From the NCBI GenBank assembly GCA_050485405.1, contig JBJHBI010000011.1, positions 16,638 through 80,637 on the forward strand: DNA of 64,000 nucleotides. The letters are read 5' to 3'. Below, in pieces: positions 35,295-42,904 of this stretch; within the stretch, counting starts at the first letter, position 1, and each line of letters starts with the position of its first letter. A program made the position numbers and the translations under genes. Source of the stretch: Saliniramus sp050485405. Its GTDB lineage: Bacteria > Pseudomonadota > Alphaproteobacteria > Rhizobiales > Beijerinckiaceae. The notes beneath the pieces are model-generated. The model was not told where the DNA came from, did no database searches, and worked only from the letters and a program-made list of their open reading frames with translations.

Positions 35295-36275
35295 ATGTCC
35301 GATCTGATCGGGCTTCTCGATCTGATCGCCCCGTTTTTCGGGCTGATCGCCATCGGTTTCGTCTGCGCGAGGCTCGTGGATCTGGAGAAGGGTGGTCTGG
35401 CCTGGATGCAGTTCTTCCTGATCTACATCGCGTTGCCATGCCTGTTCTTCCGCCTCGTCGCCGACAAGCCCATCGACGAACTGGCCAACTGGCCCTTCAT
35501 CATCGCCACGACGCTCGCCACCTATTGCGCTTTCGCGCTGGCTTTTGCCATCGGCTGGTGGTTCACGCGTGATCTGCCGCAGGCGGTGATGCAGGGGGTG
35601 GCGGGGTCGTATTCGAATATCGGCTATATGGGTCCGCCTCTGATCCTCGCGGCACTCGGCCCGGCCGCGACGGCGCCCGTCGTCCTGATCTTCGTCTTCG
35701 ACAATCTGCTGCTGTTCTCTCTGATCCCGCTCTTGATGGCGATTGCCGGCGTCGAGAACAAAAGCCCTCTGCGGATGGCGGGGGAGGTGGCGTATCGCGT
35801 GGTCACGCATCCATTCAACATCGCCACGGTGCTGGGCGTCGTGTTCAGCTATTTCACGCTGAGGGTTCCGAGCACCATCGATACGATGACGGAATGGCTC
35901 GCCAATGCGGCCGCGCCCTCGGCGCTGTTCCTGCTCGGCGTCACGGTGGCGCTGACGCGCGGAAGCGGGACGAAGCGCATTCCGCCGGAAGTGCCGTTCC
36001 TCGTGGTGATCAAGCTCATCATCCACCCGCTTCTCGTCTGGGTTCTGCTCTCGGCGATCGGCGTGTTCGACCCGATGTGGGTCTTCGCCGCGATCGTGAT
36101 GGCCGCGCTGCCGCCCGCGCTCAACATCTTCGTGATCTCGACGCAGTACAAGGTCGGCGTCGAGCGCGCTTCGGCCTGCGTGCTCGCCGGAACCGTAGTC
36201 TCGGTGGTGACGCTGACGGCCTTCCTCTGGCTGATCCGCAGCGGCTACCTGCCGCACGATCTGTTCCCGATGTGA
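35295..36275 (+). CDS. AEC-family transporter
   Basis: A 326-residue integral membrane protein of the auxin efflux carrier family, with about ten predicted membrane segments. The N-terminal repeat includes LLDLIAPFFGLIAIGFVCARL and the central GSYSNIGYMGPPL, with NIGYMG the usual unwound helix region of the fold. The C-terminal repeat ends with TVVSVVTLTAFLWLI. Members export or exchange small organic acids such as malate or malonate. There is no partner that fixes the substrate. Confidence 0.9.
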   Translation: MSDLIGLLDLIAPFFGLIAIGFVCARLVDLEKGGLAWMQFFLIYIALPCLFFRLVADKPIDELANWPFIIATTLATYCAFALAFAIGWWFTRDLPQAVMQGVAGSYSNIGYMGPPLILAALGPAATAPVVLIFVFDNLLLFSLIPLLMAIAGVENKSPLRMAGEVAYRVVTHPFNIATVLGVVFSYFTLRVPSTIDTMTEWLANAAAPSALFLLGVTVALTRGSGTKRIPPEVPFLVVIKLIIHPLLVWVLLSAIGVFDPMWVFAAIVMAALPPALNIFVISTQYKVGVERASACVLAGTVVSVVTLTAFLWLIRSGYLPHDLFPM

Positions 36276-36321
36276 CGGACCTGACTTTGCCCGATGGAAT
36301 GGATATGATCGCGGGGAGGGG

Positions 36322-37545
36322 ATGACCATGGCGCCGCAGAACGACCCGTTGCCGCTCGACGGCATTACCGTGATCGACCTCTCGACGCTGCTGCCAGGCC
36401 CGCTGGCATCGCTGATGCTCGCGGAAGCGGGGGCGCGCGTGATAAAGGTCGAGCGACCCGGCGGCGAGGACATGCGCGGCTTCGCGCCGATGCTCGACGG
36501 CGCGTCGGTCCCCTTCGCGATCCTCAATGCCGGCAAGGAATGCATCGCCCTCGATTTGAAGAAACCCGCCGACAAAGCCCGGCTCGAAGCACTGATTGCG
36601 CAGGCCGATATCGTGATCGAGCAGTTTCGCCCCGGTGTCATGACGCGGCTCGGCCTCGATCCGGCGGAACTCACCGCACACCATCCCGGCCTGATCTATT
36701 GCGCCGTGACGGGCTATGGCCAGGAGGGACCGCGCAGCGAAGATGCCGGGCATGATCTGAATTATCAGGCGCTTACAGGGCTTCTTTCACTTTCGCCGGG
36801 AACAGCGGACGCGCCGACGATCCCGCCTGCGCTCACCGCCGACATTGCCGGCGGCGCCATGCCGGCGGTGATCAACATCCTGCTCGCCCTGCGCCGGCGC
36901 GACCGGACCGGGCGCGGCTGCCGCATCGACATCGCGATGGCAGATGCGATGTTCACCTTCGCCTGGCTCGCACTCGCCCAGGGCCACGCGCATGCCGCAG
37001 ATTCTCCCGACGAGGGTTCTCCCGTCGATGATGCGCAGGGGCGCGAAACACGGGATCACGGGTTCCCGGGATCACGGGACACGCTTCTGACCGGCGCGAG
37101 CCCGCGCTACCAGCTCTATCCGACTGCGGATGACGCGTTCCTCGCCGTCGGGGCGCTGGAGCAGAAATTCTGGGACGGCTTTTGCGATGCCATCGCCCTG
37201 CCGCCCGCTTTGCGCGACGACCGGCGCGATCCGCAGGCGACGCGAGAGGGCGTCGCGCGGATCATCCGGTCTCGGGATGCCGCCCATTGGCGCGCGCATA
37301 TCGAACCGCGCGATTGCTGCTGCACCATCGTGCGCTCGCTGGCGGAGGCCCGTCACGATCCTCATTTCGTCGCGCGTGGATTGTTTGCGGTCAACGCTCT
37401 GCTGCCGGCGAGCGGGAGCGATACCGGCGCGGGGCGCACCGTTCCTCTCGCGACCCTGCCGATCGCGCCGGATCTGCGCCGCCCCCTCACGGATCTCCGC
37501 CGGGTCATGCGCCCGGGCGAAGCCGATCCCGGCGAAACCGGCTGA
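36322..37545 (+). CDS. CaiB/BaiF family protein, alpha-methylacyl-CoA racemase-like
   Basis: A 407-residue class III CoA-transferase family member. The racemase-type residues are both present: His144 in GHDLNYQALTG and Asp174 in TADIAGG, the pattern of AMACR, while typical CoA-transferases lack the His. VIDLSTLLPGPLASLMLAEAGA near the N-terminus is the family opening. AMACR converts 2R- to 2S-methyl-branched acyl-CoA so that it can enter beta-oxidation, a plausible support for the beta-oxidation region 15 kb away. About residues 225-250 form a loop (near DEGSPVDDAQG) that is longer than usual. Confidence 0.82.
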   Translation: MTMAPQNDPLPLDGITVIDLSTLLPGPLASLMLAEAGARVIKVERPGGEDMRGFAPMLDGASVPFAILNAGKECIALDLKKPADKARLEALIAQADIVIEQFRPGVMTRLGLDPAELTAHHPGLIYCAVTGYGQEGPRSEDAGHDLNYQALTGLLSLSPGTADAPTIPPALTADIAGGAMPAVINILLALRRRDRTGRGCRIDIAMADAMFTFAWLALAQGHAHAADSPDEGSPVDDAQGRETRDHGFPGSRDTLLTGASPRYQLYPTADDAFLAVGALEQKFWDGFCDAIALPPALRDDRRDPQATREGVARIIRSRDAAHWRAHIEPRDCCCTIVRSLAEARHDPHFVARGLFAVNALLPASGSDTGAGRTVPLATLPIAPDLRRPLTDLRRVMRPGEADPGETG

Positions 37546-37561
37546 ACGCGTCGCTTAGCCT

Positions 37562-38836
37562 TCAGATGTGCGCGGCTGCGCGCGGGTCGCGGCGCATCAG
37601 CTGCGGTGTGGCGAGGCGCGGGCTCACGCCCTCGCGCATCATGATCCGCCGTAGCGGCGTGATCGCGGCGAGTGCGCGCAAACCTGTTCCGCGGAGGAAA
37701 TCGGCCGGCAGCAGACCGGAAAGCAGGGTGCGGTTGAGCATGTCGACGCCGAGCGTGCGGCTGCGCACGTCGAACCGCCTGCCGCGATCATAGCGCGCAA
37801 GCGCCGCCGCGCTCCCGGGATCCGCGCCACCGGCCTCGGTGCCCACCACCGCATCGCGCAGGGCGGCGACGTCGCGCAGGCCGAGATTGAGCCCCTGCGC
37901 CCCGATCGGCGGAAAGGCATGCGCCGCCTCGCCGACCAGCGCGAGCCGGGGAGCGGTGAAGCGCGAGACGGAGAGCCCGCCCATCGGCACCACCCCGCGC
38001 GGGCCGTCGATCGTCATCTTGCCGAGGATCGCATGCGCCTGCCGCTCGATCGTCAGCGCGAGCGCCGCATCGGTATATTCGCGCAGATGCGCGGCCTTTT
38101 CGGGCTCCGTCACCCAGACGAGGCTGGAGCGGCGGCCGGGCAGGGGGACCAGCGTGAACGGGCCGTGGCGGGTGTGGAATTCCGTCGAGATGTCGCGATG
38201 ATCGCGCTCATGGGCGAGGATCGTGGTCAGCGCCGCCTGCGGATAGGTCCAGCTGCGCGCCTGGATTCCGGCGGCGCGGCGCATCGGCGAGTTGCGCCCG
38301 TCGGCTGCGACGACGAGCGAGGCCGCGATGCGGCTCCCGTCATCCAGGGATACCGTGATCCTCTGATCCTGTGCGGTATCCGAAATGCCTTCCTCAGCGT
38401 CGACGACTTCCTCAGCGTCGATGCCGGTCGCCATGTTGGAAAAGCACGTGATTTCCGGATGCGCGGCCACGGCCTCGGCGAGGGTTTCGACCAGCGTGGC
38501 GTTCTCGATATTCCAGCCGAACGCGTCGAGCCCGATTTCGCGGCATTTGAAATCCACCACCGGGGCGCGAAACAGGCTGTCCGTATCGTCGATCAGGCGC
38601 ATGATCTCGAGCGGCGCGGCCTGGGGCGCGAGCGCCTCCCAGATACCGAGGCGCTCCATCAGATGGACCGAGCCGTCGAGCAGCGCGACGGTGCGCCCGT
38701 CTCGCGGGGCGAGGGCGCGCCCGATCACGGCGACGCGGTAGCCCTCGCGAGCGAAGGTCAGCGCCGCGGCGAGACCGGCGGCGCCGGTGCCGACGATGCA
38801 GATGTCGTGGGTCAGATCGTTCGTGGTCTTGCTCAT
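37562..38836 (-). CDS. UbiH/UbiF/Coq6-family FAD-dependent hydroxylase
   Basis: A 424-residue flavin monooxygenase of the ubiquinone biosynthesis type. The FAD dinucleotide motif is VGTGAAGLAAA at about residues 15-25; the second FAD motif is LVGEAAHAFPPIGAQGLNLGLRD, with GE in place of the common GD. Family members hydroxylate the quinone ring; several paralogues with different ring positions exist, so the position is not assigned. It is separated by 72 bp from the XRE-cupin regulator, same strand, but may have its own promoter. Confidence 0.88.
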   Translation of the reverse strand: MSKTTNDLTHDICIVGTGAAGLAAALTFAREGYRVAVIGRALAPRDGRTVALLDGSVHLMERLGIWEALAPQAAPLEIMRLIDDTDSLFRAPVVDFKCREIGLDAFGWNIENATLVETLAEAVAAHPEITCFSNMATGIDAEEVVDAEEGISDTAQDQRITVSLDDGSRIAASLVVAADGRNSPMRRAAGIQARSWTYPQAALTTILAHERDHRDISTEFHTRHGPFTLVPLPGRRSSLVWVTEPEKAAHLREYTDAALALTIERQAHAILGKMTIDGPRGVVPMGGLSVSRFTAPRLALVGEAAHAFPPIGAQGLNLGLRDVAALRDAVVGTEAGGADPGSAAALARYDRGRRFDVRSRTLGVDMLNRTLLSGLLPADFLRGTGLRALAAITPLRRIMMREGVSPRLATPQLMRRDPRAAAHI

Positions 38837-38908
38837 GCTGCGAAACTAGTGCCTTTCGCTATGGAAAGGGAAGCGGCGAAGCGTCGCTTTCGCGCAGCTG
38901 TCACCCGC

Positions 38909-39541
38909 TCAATCCATCACCGCCGCCTTGAGGATGCAGACCATGGTGGCGCGGCCCGGCTTGTCGCCGACGCAGCGCACGGTGTGGGGCCGGTCGCAGC
39001 GATAGCGCAGCGTCTCGCCGGTGCCCGCATGCTGGACGACGCAGGCCACCTCGACCTCGAAATCCCCCTCCAGCACGGAGAGCGTCTCGACCGAGCCGCG
39101 CTGATGCGCGTCCGATTCGAGCACCCCGCCCGGATCGGCCGAGATATCGTACCATTGCAGCCACTCGACCGTCTTGATCCAGCCGATGATGGCCAGCCGC
39201 ATCTTGCCGTCCTCGGAGACGAGGATCGGCGTATCGCGGCGGTTGGATTTCTCCAGAAACGGCTCGTCCTCGGCGGTGGCGAGCACGCGCTCGATCGACA
39301 CGTCGAGCGCCTGCGACAGCCGCCAGATCGTGGCGAGGGTGGGGTTCGTCTCGTTGCGCTCGATCTGGCTGATGATCGATTTCGCCACGCCGGACTGCTC
39401 GGCGAGCTCGGACAATGACAGGTTATAGGCCTTGCGCAGGCGCTGGATGGTCTTGCCCAACTGTCCCGATAGTTGCTGCGCGCCCGATTCCAGCTCCCGG
39501 GTCCGCTCTCGCCCTTCAACACCCATGATCACCAATTCCAC
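38909..39541 (-). CDS. XRE-cupin transcriptional regulator
   Basis: A 210-residue regulator with an XRE/Cro-type helix-turn-helix (about residues 30-85: LGKTIQRLRKAYNLSLSELAEQSG, then SIISQIERNETNP) and a C-terminal cupin sensor domain (about 120-205). It is of the SutR/PuuR type. An alternative start at 39526 (MGVEGRE) is equally possible. A cluster of ACGAACG half-sites lies immediately upstream and suggests autoregulation. The effector and other targets are unknown. Confidence 0.9.
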   Translation of the reverse strand: MELVIMGVEGRERTRELESGAQQLSGQLGKTIQRLRKAYNLSLSELAEQSGVAKSIISQIERNETNPTLATIWRLSQALDVSIERVLATAEDEPFLEKSNRRDTPILVSEDGKMRLAIIGWIKTVEWLQWYDISADPGGVLESDAHQRGSVETLSVLEGDFEVEVACVVQHAGTGETLRYRCDRPHTVRCVGDKPGRATMVCILKAAVMD

Positions 39542-39546
39542 TGGCC

Positions 39547-39584
39547 CGTTCGTAACAAGGAACGAACGTTTGAAGCTACGAACG
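39547..39584. promoter_or_regulatory. Candidate operator of the XRE-cupin regulator
   Basis: Three copies of one heptamer in 38 bases: CGTTCGT at 39547-39553 and ACGAACG at 39562-39568 and 39578-39584. The first two form an inverted repeat with an 8-base centre; the last two are direct repeats 16 bases apart. They lie within 6 to 43 bases of the regulator start. Confidence 0.5.
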
Positions 39585-39728
39585 CACCATGCCCAATGCG
39601 ATGGCGCGGATCAAGCGGGAATGGTGGAAAACCAACGCCGTAGCCCGATTTCGCGCGCGCATCGCCGCCGGTGCTAAACGGGTGTTGCGCCCGTGCGTTA
39701 CCGCGCGTCGTGCCGGCTCGCGGGAGGG

Positions 39729-40070
39729 TTACGGATCGCTCCAGACCGCCATCAGCGTCCCGCCCGGCTCCCTGAATTCGAACCGCCGCCCGCCCGGAAA
39801 TGCGAAGATCTCCTTCGTGATCTCCCCGCCCGCCTCGCGCACCGAATCAAGCGCCTTTTCGAGGTCCTGCGCCTTCAGCACCACCAGCGGCGCCCCCGCC
39901 GCATCGCTGCGCGCGATCCCCCCACCGATCCCGGCCTCCCGGATATCGCGATAATCGGGCCCATACTCCACGAAGCTCCACCCGAAAGCCTTCGCAAAGA
40001 ACCCTTCCGTGGCTTCCATCTGCGGAGAATAAAACTCCACATAATCGATCTTCAGATCACCGTCGCTCAT
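39729..40070 (-). CDS. VOC-superfamily (glyoxalase-like) protein
   Basis: A 113-residue single VOC module. It opens with DYVEFYSPQMEATEGFFAKAFGW and ends with GRRFEFREPGGTLMAVW, the usual paired beta-alpha-beta-beta-beta pattern. The family includes glyoxalases, dioxygenases and resistance proteins; metal ligands are not clear enough to choose. It stands alone with a GC-rich repeat region upstream. Confidence 0.88.
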   Translation of the reverse strand: MSDGDLKIDYVEFYSPQMEATEGFFAKAFGWSFVEYGPDYRDIREAGIGGGIARSDAAGAPLVVLKAQDLEKALDSVREAGGEITKEIFAFPGGRRFEFREPGGTLMAVWSDP

Positions 40071-40158
40071 GATGTTTATCCTTTGTTCTTTTTGTGGAGG
40101 GTGTGGCGGGGTGGGTCAAGGGGGATTTTGGGGGAGGGGCATGAAGCGCCCGCCCGAT

Positions 40159-40276
40159 CTCCCTCCCCTAAGGGGAGGGATTAAGGGTGGGGTGAACCCG
40201 CTTTCCGCATTCCGCAGCGCTGATCACCTCCATCGACCTTTCTCCCCACCCTCATTCCCTCACCGCTGGGGAGGGA
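40159..40276. repeat. Inverted pair of GC-rich palindromic repeats
   Basis: One element (40159-40192) contains the palindrome CCCTCCCCT-A-AGGGGAGGG followed by ATTAAGGGTGGGG. A second copy at 40243-40276 is its inverted version (CCCCACCCTCATTCCCTC and then GGGGAGGGAG). They differ in sequence from the repeats at 10.8 and 41 kb but have the same two-part design. They lie in the 539-bp gap 40071-40609; the part from about 40300 to 40410 shows nothing clear. Confidence 0.75.
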
Positions 40277-40410
40277 GGCCAGGGCGCGCCCTTCATGCAG
40301 CGCCTGCCCGGTTGTACGCCGATACAATCAAAACCCCTCTTTTCAATCGAAAATACGTGGTCTAATGTCGGGGTTGAGCCGGGGAATTCGGCTCCGGGGC
40401 GTCGAAACCC

Positions 40411-40569
40411 TGCATACAGCGGTCGGTGTCGACCGTATAAAGGCACCTCCTCGACCTTCATGGCCGGGGAGGCGCTGGCGCATGTTCAAGGCTTCGGCCT
40501 AAAGGCCAGTGCGGTCGTCTGTATGCGACTTTCGATCTCCCCGGTCACCAGAGCGAACCTCTGGTGACC
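40411..40569 (+). ncRNA. Candidate structured RNA or leader upstream of the small membrane gene
   Basis: Several stems can be drawn: an outer helix GCATACAG (40412-40419) with CTGTATGC (40519-40526), a hairpin CGGTCG/CGACCG (40420-40435), CCTCC (40446-40450) with GGAGG (40468-40472), and AGGC-TTCG-GCCT (40489-40500), a UUCG tetraloop stem that favours the plus strand. CGACCG can instead pair with CGGTCG at 40512-40517, and GGCC-TAAA-GGCC competes with the tetraloop stem. A final perfect 11-bp stem GGTCACCAGAG/CTCTGGTGACC lies at 40543-40569, 40 bases before the next gene. It matches no RNA family I know. Confidence 0.35.
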
Positions 40570-40609
40570 AAGAAATCCCGGTTTCGGTTGGTTTTCGGGG
40601 AGTTCGACG

Positions 40610-40903
40610 ATGGAAGACGTTTCGGCCTGGCAGGCCTTTCTCGGCACGTATCAATCGCTGGCGGACTGGATAAAGGCGCTCTGGCTGATTGTGCCGCCGG
40701 CGTTCATCTTGATTTTGACGGCGCTCATCCTGCGTGCTCGGCGCCCCGCGCCGGAGATCGCCGGCGAACTCGTCTACACTGTTCACCGCGACCCATCCGG
40801 GCAGTACCGTGTATTGCGCCATGCATCATCCGACGACGCGCCGGCCTTGCTCCCGCTGGAGCAGGAGTACCGGGCTCTGATCCCGCCGGAGCGGCGAGGG
40901 TGA
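40610..40903 (+). CDS. Small single-pass membrane protein, unknown
   Basis: A 97-residue protein that I do not recognise. One strong membrane helix (about residues 22-43, WIKALWLIVPPAFILILTA) follows a short N-terminal region and is followed by a basic stretch (LRARRP), so the C-terminal half is predicted to be cytosolic. GGGGAG precedes the ATG. The gene sits between the possible structured leader and the tandem repeat array, and its stop codon is almost at the first repeat unit. It may be expressed under control of that leader. Confidence 0.6.
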   Translation: MEDVSAWQAFLGTYQSLADWIKALWLIVPPAFILILTALILRARRPAPEIAGELVYTVHRDPSGQYRVLRHASSDDAPALLPLEQEYRALIPPERRG

Positions 40904-41620
40904 TGCAGGGCAATCTCCCGCGTGGAGAGGGCCGGGGGTGAGGGGCGGCGGCGAAAAATCAATATCCTCAATGGCATGCGCGCTTCATCACGCGCGCGCT
41001 CTATTCTGATACGCCCCTCACCCCCAACCCCTCTCCGCGGCGGGAGAGGGGAGTTCCGGCGCAGTCATCATTGGGGGGGAGCCTTTTCTTCCACGAGCGG
41101 CATCCGGTGTGTTCGAGCGCGCGATGCCGCGCACTCTCCCCTCTCCCTCGTGGAGGGTCGGGGGTGAGGGGCGGCGCAGAAAAATCAATATTCTCAATGG
41201 CATCCACGCTTCATCACGCGCGCGCTCTATTCTGATACGCCCCTCACCCCCAACCCCTCTCCGCGGCGGGAGAGGGGAGTTCTGGTGCGGCCTTCATGGG
41301 GGGCCTTTTCATCTACGAGCGGCATCCGGTGAGTTCGAGCGCACGATGCAGCGCACTCTCCCCTCTCCCTCGTGGAGAGGGGCCGGGGGTGAGGGGCGGC
41401 GCAGAAAAATCTACACCCTCAATGACATACACGCTTCATCACGCGCGCGCTCTGTTCTGATACGCCCCTCACCCCCAACCCCTCTCCGCGGCGGGAGAGG
41501 GGAGTACCGGTGCGGCCTTCATTGGGGGTGAGCCTTTCCTGCCACGAGCGGCATTCGGTGTGTCCGAGCGGGCGATGCAGCGCAATCTCCCCTCTCCCCC
41601 TGGAGAAAGGAGGCGCGGCC
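40902..41620. repeat. Tandem array of about 225-bp units with paired palindromes
   Basis: Three full units and the start of a fourth begin at about 40902, 41123, 41345 and 41574 (spacing 221-229). Each unit has a palindrome CTCTCCCCTCTCC...GGAGAGGGG with GGGGGTGAGGGGCG, a spacer of about 65 bases (with AATCAATATTCTCAATGGC and CTTCATCACGCGCGCGC), an inverted palindrome CGCCCCTCACCCCC...GGGAGAGGGGAG, then a second spacer of about 75 bases holding CACGAGCGGCAT. The palindrome ends match those at the glcD-glcE gap but the spacers do not. The 860-bp gap 40904-41763 holds little else; 41621-41763 shows no clear element. Confidence 0.88.
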
Positions 41621-41763
41621 TTGATTCAGGGTATCCTGCCCATCAAAGGAGGCGGGTTCTTTCGGCTTGAGCTTCCAACGGGGGGAAGGTTTAGCGTCAC
41701 TCTTCGGCTGATAGCCGGGTTGATTCTAATCGAAATGCTGGTGAGCGAGGGAGCGGGTTCGGG

Positions 41764-42195
41764 ATGCGCTGGTTTTGCGAAAACCGTCTGTCCGTCCCGG
41801 CCCGTGGGGTGCTCGTTCTCGCGGTGCTGGCATTGCTGGTCGGCGGTGTCGTCGGGGCCGTGATGCCGGTGGCGGGGTATGCGTCCCTTGCATCTCATGC
41901 GTCTCATGCCCCGGATCACGCCGCCCATGCGATGCACGAGCACCATCACGGCGATCATCATCACGACCAACGATCGTTGGGCGCCCAATGTTGCGACGAT
42001 GCGGCGGATCCGCCCGGCCTCGACGATTGCGCGACGATCTGCGCGGCCATGGCGGGATGCGCATTGAAATTCCTGCCCGGCGACGCGGTGATCGGGCATT
42101 ATCAGCGTGACGCCGCACCCGTCGGCGGCGTGAGCGCCTTTCGGGCGGAGTTCGAGCCGGACCCGCTCACCCCTCCACCAAAAGCCGAGGCCTGA
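41764..42195 (+). CDS. Histidine-rich membrane/exported protein, probably metal-binding
   Basis: A 143-residue protein with an N-terminal membrane or signal segment (about residues 15-38, GVLVLAVLALLVGGVVGAVM). A histidine cluster with HEHHHGDHHHD follows, then a cysteine-rich part (CCDD, DDCATICAAMAGC). Such clusters suggest binding of copper, zinc or a similar ion. It lies 70 bp upstream of a Met/His-rich DUF305 gene on the same strand, with which it probably forms a metal-handling pair. I recognise no specific family. The start at 41764 is supported by the membrane segment and a GAGCGGGTTCGGG region, not a perfect ribosome site. Confidence 0.65.
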   Translation: MRWFCENRLSVPARGVLVLAVLALLVGGVVGAVMPVAGYASLASHASHAPDHAAHAMHEHHHGDHHHDQRSLGAQCCDDAADPPGLDDCATICAAMAGCALKFLPGDAVIGHYQRDAAPVGGVSAFRAEFEPDPLTPPPKAEA

Positions 42196-42265
42196 ACGCA
42201 TCGCCCCTCGGGGCGCGTGAAGACCCGATCCGATGAACGGACAATGCTCTTGATGGAGAAAGATC

Positions 42266-42874
42266 ATGAAGAACAAGCTGCTTGCGCTCGCCCTCGCTGC
42301 GGGCATGGTGACGATGGTATCCGCCCCGGCACTGGCACAGAGCCAAGGTCATCACGGCGATCATCGCGGACACCATGGCGCCCCGGCCGGACAGACCACC
42401 GAGGCTCCCGGCAATGACGACGCAACCGCTGCGCAGACCGAAACGCCGGTCATGGCGGATTGCCCGATGATGCCGGCTCGCATGATGCGTGGCCCCATGA
42501 TGCATGGAATGATGCATGGTGGCATGCAGGGGCAGGGTATGATGCCGATGCATCAGATGCAAGCCGGTGCCGGCCATGATCATGCGGCGGGAACGGATGC
42601 CGATATGAGCGCCTCGTCGATCGCCTTCCGGGCGGTGAACGAGGCCATGCATCACGGCATGGATATCGAAATGACCGGTGATGCCGATATCGATTTCGTG
42701 CGCGGCATGATCGCCCACCATATCGGCGCCGTCGACATGGCGCGCATCGTTCAGGTCTTCGGCTCCGATCCCGAGATCGCCGCGCTCGCCGAGGAGATCA
42801 TCGAGGCGCAGGAAGCCGAGATCGCGATGATGCGTGACTGGCTCGAACGCAACGCGCCCGACCACGCCGAGTGA
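42266..42874 (+). CDS. DUF305 (CopM-like) exported Met/His-rich protein
   Basis: A 202-residue exported protein with a signal peptide ending APALAQ. After a His-rich part (HHGDHRGHHG) comes a Met/His-rich stretch with MMRGPMMHGMMHGGMQGQGM, then a helical DUF305 domain with HHGMDIEMTGDADIDFVRGM and AHHIGAVDMAR. DUF305 proteins such as cyanobacterial CopM bind copper and help tolerance. AAGATC before the ATG gives a fair ribosome site. It is the second gene of a likely copper pair; no copper regulator is in view. Confidence 0.87.
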   Translation: MKNKLLALALAAGMVTMVSAPALAQSQGHHGDHRGHHGAPAGQTTEAPGNDDATAAQTETPVMADCPMMPARMMRGPMMHGMMHGGMQGQGMMPMHQMQAGAGHDHAAGTDADMSASSIAFRAVNEAMHHGMDIEMTGDADIDFVRGMIAHHIGAVDMARIVQVFGSDPEIAALAEEIIEAQEAEIAMMRDWLERNAPDHAE

Positions 42875-42904
42875 GGCAACGCGGCGCGTCCGCTCCCCGC
42901 GTCG

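Noticed and set aside
40462..40567. 35-codon open frame as a leader peptide
   Set aside because: No convincing ribosome site, and it lies inside the predicted RNA stems; better explained as chance within a structured region.
40411..40569. tmRNA, RNase P RNA, SRP RNA or cobalamin riboswitch
   Set aside because: I compared the region on both strands with the conserved cores of these RNAs from memory and found no match.
40902..41620. CRISPR array
   Set aside because: Repeats are about 225 bp with conserved spacers, and no cas gene is near; this is a tandem composite repeat.
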